In this document: positions 11,705-22,278 of the stretch, one piece after another | How the letters are laid out: each line of letters opens with the position of its first letter | How positions within the stretch are numbered: the first letter of the stretch is position 1 | Origin: Hybos culiciformis | Lineage: Eukaryota; Arthropoda; Insecta; Diptera; Hybotidae | Assembly (NCBI GenBank): GCA_964007475.1 | Contig: OZ023274.1 | Location: forward strand, 59,602,076-59,666,075 | Reading direction: 5' to 3' | Length of the DNA stretch: 64,000 nt | The notes under the pieces: generated by a model | What the model saw: only the letters and a program-made list of their open reading frames with translations | Databases searched by the model: none | Told to the model about the DNA's origin: nothing | Position numbers and translations under genes: made by a program

Positions 11705-12104
11705 GTCACACTTCGGCTTTTTAATGGCTTTTTGAAAAAGCTATCATCGTTGTGGCTACTTTGTGGCTTTTTCCATACAAAAAAAAGAAAAAAAAGCTAG
11801 TGGCTTTTCAAAAAGCCACTAGAAAATCAGGGATATAACAAATGAGCTCTGTGAGAAAAAAATAAACTAACAATTGCATACTTTTAGGAAGTTGGCGACA
11901 ATTTTTTATCAAAAAACGAAAAAAAAACAAAAAAAATTTCGGGAAAAAAAAAAAAAAAGCAAAAAAAAATTTCGGAAAAAAAAGGAAAAAGATATTACAA
12001 AAAAAGAAAAAAAAGAAAAAAAAACAAAAAAATGCAAGTGTGAACGCATTTCAAAAAGCCACCATAAGTAGTGGCTTTTCAGTTGTAGTGTTTTAGTGTG
12101 ACTC
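11705..12104. repeat. A-rich segment bounded by short inverted ends, possible MITE
   Basis: The segment starts gtcacact and ends agtgtgac, an 8-bp inverted pair. Inside, the word tggctttt or its complement aaaagcca recurs, including a hairpin ctagtggctttt / aaaagccactag at about 11798-11823, followed by an almost pure A/G run at 11910-12040. The lysine-rich frame across that run is a product of the A-tract. No clear target duplication is visible. Confidence 0.4.
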
Positions 12105-12141
12105 GCTTATTATTTTTATTATGTGCATATATAAATACATA

Positions 12142-12193
12142 AGTGCTTCTCCCAGGATTTTTTTGAATAAAAATATTCTGAATAAAAATATTC
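12142..12193. mobile_element. Left end of a small inverted-repeat element split by gypsy A
   Basis: The sequence starting agtgcttctcccaggatt here is the inverted copy of the right end at 22279-22565, which finishes atcctgggagaagcact. Without the 10-kb gypsy insertion the element would be about 340 bp. It is flanked by ATA on each side, so a TA or ATA duplication is possible. No coding frame. Confidence 0.7.
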
Positions 12194-12512
12194 TGAAAAC
12201 CTTACTGTAAAAATTAAAAATTCCTGGTTTTCTTTGATAATAGTTTATTTTTCTTTGCTGTTGCTTCTTTGAATCGTCTTATGATAATAATTTCTTTCAA
12301 GCTAAATTTTAATGTGTGAGCTGATTTTTTACCTCTTTGTTTTATTTGCGCGTTTTTTCTTACTGTTCTGCTTTTTGTTTTATTGTTTCATTTCATTAGC
12401 AAAGAGGGGAAAAAAACAGCTCACTCACACAATATATTAAATTAAATAACCGTTCCTTGATTTCGAAGTTATGATAAGCGACAAAATAAATTTTTCGAAT
12501 TATATGTTTACA
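12194..12512 (-). repeat. 3' LTR of gypsy element A
   Basis: 319 bp, starting tgaaaaccttac and ending atgtttaca on the plus strand. It appears identical to the 5' LTR. On the element strand it is preceded by the motif GTCAGGTCGGCCGAGC that occupies the polypurine tract position. Confidence 0.93.
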
Positions 12513-12616
12513 GCTCGGCCGACCTGACATATATCGATTGCCCTCAATCGATAATAGTGTTTGGTCACACATCAAGGAACGTTTATTTTAGCTATTTACA
12601 TTATAATAAGTATTTC

Positions 12617-15545
12617 TTAAGGTAAGTCAGAATTATCCGGTTTTCTTTTCCACATTCTCAGGTTTTTAGCTTCCACAACACCATCATAAGGAAGTTGTGT
12701 TATTTGACACCCTTCAATATCTCTAATCACATAACGATCTTTCGGAAGTTTTTTATGTACAATATACGGACCTTTGAAGGTCGGAATAAATTTTTTATTA
12801 GTGCCTGCGGAAGTGTCAACATTTTTTATTACTACAAAATCATTGACTTCATAAATTTTGGAAGGTTTACAATGATTTTCTACCCATTTTTGACTGTATT
12901 CTTGACTTTTATTAATTTTATAAAGTGCTTTTGAACGAATGCATTCTAAACTTTCATCTACTTCCTTTAAATCTTTGTCAACTAGATATTCTTTTAAATA
13001 GTTTACATCAGGACCCTTTTGTTCAACACCAAATAATAAATTACTGGGACTTGTCCCAATTGACCGGTTTACAGAATTATTTACTGCGTACTCGACATGT
13101 TTAAGTTTTTTTACCCAATCAGAATGCAGTAGCGGTTCAGTAAGTTTTCCTAACATATATTTCAAAATCTTATTTACGCGTTCAACTTGTCCGTTAGCTT
13201 GAGGTGATGTTACTGCTACTTTAATGTGTTGAATATTATATTTCTCAACAAAGGAAGTGAATTCTGAAGAAGTAAAACAACTACCCCTATCTGTTATTAG
13301 TCTAAAAGGTCTACTGTAATATTCGAAATATTTATCTAGAGAACAACAAACCTCTTTTGTACTAGTGGATTTAACAGCATATAATTTGATAAATTTTGTA
13401 AATGCATCTATAACTACTAATATATGTTTATTTTTAGATGTGACAGAAGGTAAAGGTCCAAAATGGTCTAAATGTATTGTGTCAAACGGCACTGGTTTTT
13501 TAGGAATACTATGTAAAGGGCTATCGCATTTTTTCTTAGGGGCAGAGTGCATAATACACGTAGTGCAATTTTTTATGTAATTGTCAATTTTACTTTTGGC
13601 ATTTGGAAACCAATAATTTTTTTTAAGATGTTCGTAACACTTATCAGTACCAAAATGGCATAGTTTTGTATGAATTTCATTTATAAGTTGTTGTTCCATT
13701 TCTTTAGGGACATAGAATAAAAGTTTTCCCTCTTTATTTTTTTTGAAGACTACACCATCGTGCATCTCATAAGGGGGCATTTCTTTTTCTTCGAGTATTT
13801 GTTTAAGTTTCAGAATTTCAACATCTCTATTCTGTGTAACATTAAGTTGGAAGTCAATGTTTTGCGAATCTACTAAAGCGACGGGATGGCGACTTAAAGC
13901 ATCTACATGTCTCATTAGAGAACTTCCCCTATGTTTTATTTTATAATTGTACCTTTCGAAATCCCAAACCCATCTGGCAATTCTAGGGTTTATTTCTTTT
14001 TTATTAAATGTTTGGGCTAATGAGTTACAATCTGTAATAATTGTAAATGAAATGCCTTCTAAAAAGGTACGGAAGCGCTTAAGGGCGTAAACAATTGCCA
14101 AAGTTTCTAATTCATAACTATGATAATTTGTCTCATGCTGATTAGTACTTTTTGAATAATACGCTACTGGATGGAATTTTAAGTCGTTTTGCTTTTGCAT
14201 CAAAACTGCGCCGAAGCCTAGTTTACTTGCATCTGTATGTAACTCAGTTTCGTATGTAGGGTTGTAAATAACTAACACTGGTGCTGAGGTTAGTAGTTGC
14301 TTAAGTTTTTCAAATGCCTGAACACAGTTTTTATCAAAATTAAATACAGAATTTTTTTTTAAGAGATTATGTAAAGGGTTGGCAATAGTTGCAAAATTTG
14401 GTATAAACCGGCGGAAAAATGAGCACAACCCTAAAAATGATTGAATACCGTGGACATTAACTGGTGTCGGGAAATTTTTTACTGCTTCTGTTTTGACGGG
14501 ACCTGGTTTAATACCAGCCGAAGAAACACTGTATCCTAAATATTCAATACTAAGATAAGCAAATTGGCATTTATTTAGTTGCAATTTAAGTCCATTTGAT
14601 GCTATGCGTTTTAAAACTTTACCTAATAATTCTAAATGTTCTTCAAAAGTTTCCGTCGCTATGAGAATGTCGTCTATATAAACAATAACTAGCCCTTGTT
14701 CAATAAAATCTTTAAGAATTCTATTAATAAATTTTTGAAATACAGAGGGCGCGTTTTTAAGTCCGAATGGCATTTTCAAATACTCAAATTGCCCATCTGG
14801 TGTAACAAATGACGTAAATTTCACTGAAGTTTCTGAAACTTTGACCTGATGAAAGCCACTCTTTAAATCTAATAAACTAAAATATTTTTTTTCTCCCCAG
14901 ATAATCTAAACAATCTTCCATAAGTGGAAGCGGATAATTATCCCTCACTGTTATTTTGTTTAATGTCCGATAATCAATACACATTCTAGTATTTCCATTT
15001 TTTTTTTAACCAAAACGATTGGCGACGCATAAGGCGACTCACTCGGTCTTATGATTTTTTCTTCCAGAAGTTCATTAATTATTTTTCTTACTTCTTGTTT
15101 TTCAGAAATGGAAAGCCTACGTGGTCGAAAATAAAAAGGTGTGCTATTTTCTAAGTGAATACTCATTTCATAGTCCGGAATTATAATTTCCGAAGGTTTA
15201 ATTTCAACATAATTGTTTTTTATGCACTTGTAGATTTTTTTGATTGCAGGAATACCTAAGTTAGGATCAATATCAAAATCAATGTCAGCTAAGATCGTGT
15301 TTTCATTTCTCAAATCTTTTAAAGTTTTATTTTCTGAATTAAAAAGAGTGGTTAAGCAGTATGAAAATTCTGATTTATTTTTCAGATTATTAATTAAATT
15401 CTTATTTATTCTTATTAAATTTTCTTGATTGTAGCCATTTTTCATAAAACATAACCCAATGTTAAATTTTCTTAATGTGTCTCTTCCGATGAGAATTTTG
15501 GCGGGAAGTACTTTTTCTGGAACGACAAAAGCGGAAATAACTTTA
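12617..15545 (-). pseudogene. Gypsy A pol (end of protease, RT, RNase H, integrase), frameshifted
   Basis: The frame from 15445 to 14960 carries the linker and the RT start (LSISEKQEVRKIINELL, then IIRPSESPYASPIVLVKKK). It breaks near a T-run at 15000-15007. A second break lies near the T-run at 14885-14892. From 14824 to 12617 one frame of 735 codons holds the RT palm motif YIDDILI, RNase H with HTDAS and ITDCNS, the zinc-binding H/H/C/C integrase head (CTTC), the catalytic D, D and E residues (LDHFGPL, ITDRGS, SPQANGQVERVN), and a chromodomain-free C-terminus. Both breaks lie in homopolymer runs, so sequencing error could mimic one of them. It needs gag from the far side of element B. Confidence 0.88.
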
Positions 15546-15549
15546 GTAT

Positions 15550-15766
15550 TGTCGCAGCCTTAAAAAGGGTGCTATTAATTAAATATTGTACTAGATTTAA
15601 GAACGGTAGTCACCTATAGGATTTTGTAAAGGGGACTATAAAATTTGAATAATCATTATTGGAACGAAAGAAAACTGTACAGACGTTTTATGAAAACTAA
15701 GAAAATTAATAAAATCGAACTAATTATAAAATAAAATCAAGCCGTTTAATTAAAAAGAAGACGACA
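15550..15766 (+). repeat. 5' LTR of gypsy element B
   Basis: 217 bp, tgtcgcagcc to gacgaca, apparently identical to the 3' copy. It should hold the promoter for the element RNA. No TATA box stands out beyond generic AT-rich stretches such as tataaaat near 15638-15645. Confidence 0.93.
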
Positions 15767-15787
15767 GAATTTCAGAAGTGGGATTCG
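15767..15787 (+). promoter_or_regulatory. Primer-binding site of element B, tRNA-Leu-like
   Basis: Immediately after the 5' LTR stands gaatttcagaagtgggattcg. The segment tcagaagtgggattcg is what I would expect as the complement of the acceptor and T-arm of an insect tRNA-Leu, but it lacks the TGG that pairs with the CCA end. An offset tRNA-Leu primer is recalled for some mdg3/micropia-like elements. The tRNA match is from memory. Confidence 0.5.
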
Positions 15788-15812
15788 CAGACCAATTTTA
15801 CTCCAAGAAAAA

Positions 15813-18800
15813 ATGGATTATTCAGTAGACCGAATTTGTGAAATAATTGGAGTACCGCCACCTGCCAATCGATCAACTGAGGTGCCGCCATTTTCCATCC
15901 GGCCAACTGGGACAATACCAAAGGAAAAACAACGAATTACAGAATCCGATTATTCTGCCGGTCGCCCCTTATCATTATTTGGAAGACATGAACAATTAAA
16001 TCCATTTTTGCCAGATAAACCAGCATTTAAAGATGCTTCAGTTATGTTAAAGAATTTGTCATCAATTAAGCCAGGGGAGCACCAGATCCCAACGCTCAAT
16101 AATACAGGTGAATCACAATTTTTATTTTCAGAAACCGTAAAGTCCAACCAAGAAAAAATGCAAGAACACCGCGTCGCTCAAGAGCGCCGCTTCGCTCAAG
16201 AACGCCGTTTCGCCGAAGAACACCGACTCGCTGAAGAGAGCCGACTCGTTCACGAATGTGCATCCGGATTTGAATTACTCCAACAGAAATTGGAAAATAT
16301 TCGAATCGAAAATAAAAATTTGAATATACGGAGAAATCCGCCGCAAAACTGGATTGACACAATTCCAACGTTTAATCCAGGGAATTTTGTAATTAGCGTT
16401 GATCAATTTATTACAAAAATTGAACACATGGCAACATTATACGACGTAGAAGAAAAACATCTTATAATCGCTGCTGTTGCGAAATTACAGGGCGCCGCTC
16501 GTTTTTGGTGGGAAAGCGTAAATGTTATTGATTGGTCCGATTTTAAATGCCAATTAACCGAAGCTTTTCCAAGCGAATGCAATTTAATATCAATCATGAA
16601 AATTCTTGAAAAACGCAAACGTAAAATAGGCGAAAGCATTGATGTTTACTTTTATGAAGTGAAGGCAATTGCTAAGCGAGCGAACTTGAGTGATGAAGTT
16701 ATAAAGCAGTTTATAGTTTCTGGGTTGAATAATGATGCGATGATTCGTAATTTTTCCAGTACAAAGTTTGAGTCTTTAAATGAACTATTGAAACAAATCA
16801 GATTTTACGATTTAATTACCGAAAGAAACCCTGTTAGAACAGATTATAATAAAAATCCGACACCGAATAATAATACTGCTACACGAAGAGATTCTCAACA
16901 AATACGGTGTTACAATTGCAATAATGTTGGGCATTTATCTGTGAATTGTCCGCAACCACAAAGAAAAGTGCGATGCACCAAATGCAGTAAAATTGGTCAT
17001 TCACTAGAAAACTGTTTTTTAAATCAACATCGAGTGGCTTCTGTTACTGAAGTAAATGATGCGTTGCCACCCGAAGATAATCAAATATACAATGTAGATA
17101 TTAATCATTTATTTATTTATAAAACTAAATTATTTAACATTGGATTTAGAACTATTCATGCTAATACGTTAATAGATACTGGGTCACCAGTAAATTTTAT
17201 TAAAAAGTCTAAAGTAAAATGTGAAATTAATTTAATTGACAGTCAAAAACCTTATTATGGCTTGAATGGTTCTAGATTAAATGTTCTCGGTAGTATTTAC
17301 TTGCTAATGGAAATTAACGATTTTTGTTGTAGAATTAAATGTTTCGTCGTTCCTGATAATACAATGAGCCCCGATGTTATTCTAGGTCGCGAATTTTTGA
17401 AAAAAGAAGAAATTTTATTTAGTTTTAATGGGAAAAGTGGGAAAAGCGAAATTCGAAAAAATAATGAGGATGAAGAAATCGTAAGTAATTTTAATAATAT
17501 TTTAAACATTGATTTTGACATTAAAGATCATATTCAGAATTCTGTTGATGTAGGTGATCAACATACCGATTATAGGGATATACAGGGTTTTTACAATATA
17601 TATAATAAATTTTGTGATTTAAAAAAACCTTTGACTCCCCTAATTGAAATGGAAATGAAAATTGAATTAAAACAACCGACAGATTTTTATGCCAATCCAA
17701 AAAAACTTTCCGTACAAGAAAAACAAGCAGTTAGCGAAATTATTGAGGATTTGTTAAAGCAAGGTATTATTCGTCCGTCTAACTCGCCGTACACGAGTAG
17801 AATAGTTTTAGTTAAGAAAAAATCGGGACAATTTAGAATGTGTGTCGATTACCGAGTTCTAAATAAAAACACAGTCAGGGATCGGTTCCCCTTACCCGTT
17901 ATTGAGGATCAATTGAGTAGATTACGTTGTAAAAAGTTCTTTTCTTTAATCGATCTTAAAAGTGGGTTTCATCATGTGAAAATCAAAGAAGAGTGTTGCA
18001 AGTACACTTCATTCGTCGTACCGTCTGGTCAGTTTGAATATGTTCGTATGCCATTTGGACTAGCTAACGCGCCGTCCGTTTTCACTCGCTATATAAATGA
18101 AATTTTCGATCCTTTGACCAAAACCGGAGAAATAACAACATACTTCGATGATATTTTAATATCTAGTGAGACAAAACTTGAACACTTCGAAAGTTTAAGG
18201 AAGGTTTTTGAGGTTATTTCTGCGAATCATTTACAAATTAATGTCAATAAATGTAAGTTTATGAAAACAAGTATTGATTTTCTGGGTTATGAGGTATCTG
18301 AAAAGGGAATCAGTCCGAGCCAACAGCACACCGAAGCGATTAGAGACTTTCCCTTGCCACGTAATATTCATGAAATGCACCGGTTTGTTGGTTTAGCTTC
18401 ATATTTCCGGAAATTCATTCAGAATTTCTCAGTTATTTCGAAACCATTGTACGATTTACTCAAACAAGACACGAAATTTGAAATAACTCAACAACACTTA
18501 GACGCTTTTCAATTAATTAAATCTAAATTAGTAGATAAACCTGTATTGAGTATTTACTCACCTCATTCTGAAACTGAACTTCACACCGATGCGAGTAAAA
18601 ATGGATTTGGGGCTGTACTGCTTCAACGTCAAACTGATCTGAAAATGCATCCGGTAATGTATTTCAGCAAAAGAACGACAGAAGCAGAGTCTAGATACCA
18701 TTCGTATGAATTGGAGGCTTTAGCCATAGTTAGTGCTTTGGAGAGGTTCCGAATATATTTACAGGGGATTCCTTTTAAAATTATCACTGATTGTAATTCT

Positions 18801-20264
18801 CTGAAACTGACTATGAGCAAAAAGGATTTGAACCCGCGAATTGGAAGGTGGGCTTTGTTACTGGAAAATTATAACTACGAAATTGAACATCGCAACGGGT
18901 TGCGAATGAAACACGTTGACGCACTCAGCCGTGTATATAATATCTATGAGTTGAACGAACATGTTTTCGATATGACCCTTGCTGCGGCTCAAAACAAAGA
19001 TGAAAATGTACAAAAGATTAGGAATAGATTAGCTAATCAGGAAAACGACTTACCTTACGAACTTAGAGAGGGTTTATTATATCGGAAAGAGAAGAATAAG
19101 CTTTTGTTCTATGTACCTCTTGACATGCAGGGTAATATTATAAAGTCGTGTCACGAAATAGGGCATGTAGGGATAGACAAAACGATTGAGCTTATCAAAC
19201 GGGTTTACTGGTTTCCAAATGTTAAAGAAAAGGTTAGTAATTTTATAAAAAACTGTCTTAAATGTGTTGTGTATAATAAGCCACAAGGACGGAAGGAGGG
19301 TTTCCTTCATAATATAGATAAGGGAAAATTACCGTTTAACACTATACATGTAGATCACGTGGGGCCATTAAATGTATCTAAAAAGGGGCATAAACATATT
19401 CTTGCTGTTGTGGACGCTTTTACCAAATTTGTTAAGCTTTACGCTGTAAAAACAACTAACACATCTGAAGTTATAAAACATCTCAACTCTTATTTTCAAA
19501 ACTATAGTATACCAAAGCGGTTGATATGTGACAGGGGTACTGCATTTTCTTCAAAAGCGTTTACCAACTTTATGGAACTAAAACAAGTTAAATGTGTTTT
19601 TAATGCTACTGCTTCACCACAGTCGAACGGTCAAGTAGAACGTATTAATGGAATATTTATACCTATGTTGAGTAAACTAACTAATGACACTAATGAATGG
19701 GATAAAGATCTGTCGGGATGTGAATTTTCAATTAATAATACGATAAACCGTTCCATTGGAACAACTCCTAGTATGGCTTTATTCGGGGTTAATCAAAAAG
19801 GGATGGTTGATGACTGGGTCAGAATAGAGTTAGAGGAAGTGAATGGTGAATGTGATTCAAGGGACTTGAGTGTAATAAGGAATGATATAGAAAGTATTAA
19901 TAAAAGTCAACAAGAGAAATATAAACGTACATTTGATAAAAAACGGATACCTGCTGTTCAATATGTAGTTGGCGATTATGTCGCTGTTCCTAATAAAGTT
20001 GTAGAGCCTGGTATAAATCGTAAACTATTACCCAAATATAAAGGTCCTTATATAGTAAAGGCTGTGTTGCCTAATGATCGGTATGTTGTGTCAGATATAG
20101 ACGGTTATCAACTAACACAGAAATCGTTTCAGGGGGTATTTGCAGCCTCAGATATGAGGAAATGGGCATTTGACCCAAATGTAGTTATCGAATCGAATAG
20201 GCAGTTTGAAATAATTAACTCGGGGGCGAGTTGTGTCAGGATGGACGAACTGTCGCAGCCTTAA
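15813..20264 (+). CDS. Gypsy B gag-pol polyprotein, single 1483-residue frame
   Basis: The frame starts at ATG 15813 and ends with TAA four codons inside the 3' LTR. In order it shows a gag with a charged repeat (QERRFAQERRFAEEHRLAEE) near residues 118-142, a capsid-like region, two CCHC knuckles (CYNCNNVGHLSVNC and CTKCSKIGHSLENC, about 365-405), an aspartic protease (LIDTGSPVNFI, about 455) and a reverse transcriptase from about 620. The RT motif is YFDD rather than the usual YxDD valine or isoleucine form. RNase H (HTDASKNGFGAVL), the integrase zinc head (H/H/C/C around FIKNCLKC) and the D, D, E core (VDHVGPL, ICDRGTAF, SPQSNGQVERIN) follow. Fusing gag and pol without a frameshift is unusual for gypsy elements but known in some lineages. 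No envelope. Confidence 0.95.
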   Translation: MDYSVDRICEIIGVPPPANRSTEVPPFSIRPTGTIPKEKQRITESDYSAGRPLSLFGRHEQLNPFLPDKPAFKDASVMLKNLSSIKPGEHQIPTLNNTGESQFLFSETVKSNQEKMQEHRVAQERRFAQERRFAEEHRLAEESRLVHECASGFELLQQKLENIRIENKNLNIRRNPPQNWIDTIPTFNPGNFVISVDQFITKIEHMATLYDVEEKHLIIAAVAKLQGAARFWWESVNVIDWSDFKCQLTEAFPSECNLISIMKILEKRKRKIGESIDVYFYEVKAIAKRANLSDEVIKQFIVSGLNNDAMIRNFSSTKFESLNELLKQIRFYDLITERNPVRTDYNKNPTPNNNTATRRDSQQIRCYNCNNVGHLSVNCPQPQRKVRCTKCSKIGHSLENCFLNQHRVASVTEVNDALPPEDNQIYNVDINHLFIYKTKLFNIGFRTIHANTLIDTGSPVNFIKKSKVKCEINLIDSQKPYYGLNGSRLNVLGSIYLLMEINDFCCRIKCFVVPDNTMSPDVILGREFLKKEEILFSFNGKSGKSEIRKNNEDEEIVSNFNNILNIDFDIKDHIQNSVDVGDQHTDYRDIQGFYNIYNKFCDLKKPLTPLIEMEMKIELKQPTDFYANPKKLSVQEKQAVSEIIEDLLKQGIIRPSNSPYTSRIVLVKKKSGQFRMCVDYRVLNKNTVRDRFPLPVIEDQLSRLRCKKFFSLIDLKSGFHHVKIKEECCKYTSFVVPSGQFEYVRMPFGLANAPSVFTRYINEIFDPLTKTGEITTYFDDILISSETKLEHFESLRKVFEVISANHLQINVNKCKFMKTSIDFLGYEVSEKGISPSQQHTEAIRDFPLPRNIHEMHRFVGLASYFRKFIQNFSVISKPLYDLLKQDTKFEITQQHLDAFQLIKSKLVDKPVLSIYSPHSETELHTDASKNGFGAVLLQRQTDLKMHPVMYFSKRTTEAESRYHSYELEALAIVSALERFRIYLQGIPFKIITDCNSLKLTMSKKDLNPRIGRWALLLENYNYEIEHRNGLRMKHVDALSRVYNIYELNEHVFDMTLAAAQNKDENVQKIRNRLANQENDLPYELREGLLYRKEKNKLLFYVPLDMQGNIIKSCHEIGHVGIDKTIELIKRVYWFPNVKEKVSNFIKNCLKCVVYNKPQGRKEGFLHNIDKGKLPFNTIHVDHVGPLNVSKKGHKHILAVVDAFTKFVKLYAVKTTNTSEVIKHLNSYFQNYSIPKRLICDRGTAFSSKAFTNFMELKQVKCVFNATASPQSNGQVERINGIFIPMLSKLTNDTNEWDKDLSGCEFSINNTINRSIGTTPSMALFGVNQKGMVDDWVRIELEEVNGECDSRDLSVIRNDIESINKSQQEKYKRTFDKKRIPAVQYVVGDYVAVPNKVVEPGINRKLLPKYKGPYIVKAVLPNDRYVVSDIDGYQLTQKSFQGVFAASDMRKWAFDPNVVIESNRQFEIINSGASCVRMDELSQP

Positions 20265-20467
20265 AAAGGGTGCTATTAATTAAATATTGTACTAGATTTA
20301 AGAACGGTAGTCACCTATAGGATTTTGTAAAGGGGACTATAAAATTTGAATAATCATTATTGGAACGAAAGAAAACTGTACAGACGTTTTATGAAAACTA
20401 AGAAAATTAATAAAATCGAACTAATTATAAAATAAAATCAAGCCGTTTAATTAAAAAGAAGACGACA
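20251..20467 (+). repeat. 3' LTR of gypsy element B
   Basis: 217 bp, matching the 5' LTR. The stop codon of the polyprotein lies at its start (20262-20264). It is preceded by gtcaggatggacgaac, which occupies the polypurine tract position and resembles the same site in A and C. Confidence 0.93.
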
Positions 20468-20471
20468 GTAT

Positions 20472-21921
20472 ATTTTTTAATTTTTGTTATAAAACTTACT
20501 GAACCGTAAATAAAAATTGGATTTTTTCCTAAATCTGTAAACCCTGAGTTCTTAAGTGAATTACTTATTTTATTTTTCGGGACTAACGAGCTATCAATAA
20601 AAGTAGCCGGACTACCGGTGTCATAAAGACAATTTATTTGTTTCAAATAATTCTGACTTTCCCCAAAAGAAATACTTACGAAATCTTTCAAAATTTCCGG
20701 ATCAATTTCATCATAAGTTTCATCATTATTTTCATCTGGGACAACATTTTCATTGGCAGATGGAACTACTGTTATAACTCTTCTTTTATTGATACATTCT
20801 TTGGAAATATGGTCCTTGGCACCACACTTAAAGCAGGACCCCGGTTCACGCCTGGGGGCCGGACAATTGACTGCCATGTGGCCGTACTGTGAGCAATTGT
20901 AGCATCTTATTTGGGCTGAAGCTGAAGTCGAGGCTGAAGTTACGGCTGATCTTGTGGCTGAAGTTGTAGCTGAAGTGAATTTGGCTGTAGGTAAATTCTT
21001 TCTAAACGATAATATTTTATCGGTTTTATTCTTTGACAATTCGACTGTACGTTCGTAAATAGGTAATAATTGGATTAGCTCATCAATAGTTTTGGCATTT
21101 GCCAACATTACACTGAATCCACCTTGATCGAGTAAACCTGAAACGATCAATGCTACTAGCTCTCTATCGTTTATAGAAATGCGGCTAGCTATCTCCTGCA
21201 TGATTGTCACATATTCTATAGTCGACTCGTTTGGACGGCGGCTGCGACGTCGTAGTTTTTCATATATTTCAATATATGTGTCATGTCGCTCAAACCGCTT
21301 AAGTAGAGATTCACGTAACTCGACCCACGTAGTAACTCTGATGGTTCTCAAAAATATGGCTGCCGTGCCCTTCAGTAGGTGCCGCCCCATTCGGTATTTT
21401 TCGTCGTCATTTGCCTTAAGTGACGTCATTACGTCTTCAAAATCATCAAGCCACTTAGTTATGACATAATCATCGTTTCCACTAAATTCAGAAATTAACC
21501 CTTCAACATCCGATGGCTTAATGCGAGTTCGTATTTGGGTACTAGATTGTTGTGGCACGGCTTCTCTTTCAAGCTGAGCTACTCTATTTTTTAAGGTTAA
21601 TAGCTCTTCACGAGCTCTGAACAATTCTAATTGATTTTTGATTTCTTCCAGATTTAGTCCTGGGGCTTCTTCTACTAAAATATTTGATGCTGAATTAGAA
21701 TTACCTGAATTTATGGGCGACTCTACTGAAGGTTCCTCCAATAAATGTTCTTCCTGCATATCTACTTGATGATTATCGTCCGATGATGGTGGTTGGTCTG
21801 ATGTAGATCCAATCTCATCATTGTATAATAAGCGGACCTGGACTATTGTTGCTGTTGTTGGCACTTCTACACCTGCTTTGTTGAGCTGCTCTACCATGGC
21901 CTTGCGAGTTAATTTCATCAT
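20472..21921 (-). pseudogene. Gypsy A gag and protease, cut by insertion of element B
   Basis: Translation most likely starts at the ATG pair 21921/21918 (MMKLTRKAMVEQ), since the longer frame would begin inside the primer-binding site. The protein has an acidic N-terminus and a coiled-coil-like stretch (LELFRAREELLTLKNRVAQL). The capsid region follows, then two CCHC knuckles (CYNCSQYGHMAVNC and CFKCGAKDHISKEC) and the protease active site (LYDTGSPATFID). About 25 codons after GSVSFITKIKKY the frame runs into the LTR of B and stops at 20425. The remaining protease codons resume at 15545 on the other side of B. Confidence 0.88.
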
Positions 21922-21936
21922 TGTGAGATCTTGGAT

Positions 21937-21955
21937 TTTACCCCACACCTGAAGT
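21937..21955 (-). promoter_or_regulatory. Primer-binding site of element A
   Basis: Reading the minus strand from the inner edge of the 5' LTR gives ACTTCAGGTGTGGGGTAAA. Element C has the same TTCAGGTGTGGGGTAA at its equivalent place. It resembles the complement of a tRNA-Leu acceptor and T arm offset from the CCA end. This is inferred from position and from the shared sequence. Confidence 0.5.
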
Positions 21956-22274
21956 TGAAAACCTTACTGTAAAAATTAAAAATTCCTGGTTTTCTTTGAT
22001 AATAGTTTATTTTTCTTTGCTGTTGCTTCTTTGAATCGTCTTATGATAATAATTTCTTTCAAGCTAAATTTTAATGTGTGAGCTGATTTTTTACCTCTTT
22101 GTTTTATTTGCGCGTTTTTTCTTACTGTTCTGCTTTTTGTTTTATTGTTTCATTTCATTAGCAAAGAGGGGAAAAAAACAGCTCACTCACACAATATATT
22201 AAATTAAATAACCGTTCCTTGATTTCGAAGTTATGATAAGCGACAAAATAAATTTTTCGAATTATATGTTTACA
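21956..22274 (-). repeat. 5' LTR of gypsy element A
   Basis: 319 bp, starting tgaaaacc and ending gtttaca on the plus strand, followed by the target duplication attc at 22275-22278. It appears identical to the LTR at 12194-12512. Confidence 0.93.
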
Positions 22275-22278
22275 ATTC

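Larger units (their letters stand above)
15550..20467 (+). mobile_element. Ty3/gypsy LTR retrotransposon B, structurally intact, nested in A
   Basis: Two 217-bp LTRs (15550-15766 and 20251-20467) look identical, start tgtcgcag and end gacgaca. They are flanked by the perfect 4-bp duplication gtat (15546-15549 and 20468-20471). Total length is 4918 bp. A primer-binding site follows the 5' LTR, and one uninterrupted gag-pol frame fills the interior. Being inside A it is the youngest of the nested set. All parts needed for transposition appear present, so this copy may be active. Confidence 0.95.
12194..22274 (-). mobile_element. Ty3/gypsy LTR retrotransposon A, interrupted by element B
   Basis: Two 319-bp LTRs (12194-12512 and 21956-22274) look identical by eye, begin TG and end CA, and are flanked by the 4-bp duplication attc (12190-12193 and 22275-22278). 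The element reads on the minus strand: gag and protease from 21921, then pol to 12617. Element B is inserted between the protease region and pol at a gtat target. Without B the element is about 5.2 kb. Frameshifts in the reverse transcriptase part make the copy defective even apart from B. No envelope gene is present. Confidence 0.93.

Noticed and set aside
11874..12071. Lysine-rich 65-codon frame
   Set aside because: It is the translation of an A-run; any A/G-rich tract gives such a frame.
12194..22274. An envelope gene, which would make these errantivirus-like
   Set aside because: Nothing after the integrase in A, B or C is long enough, and the pol frames end next to the 3' LTR.
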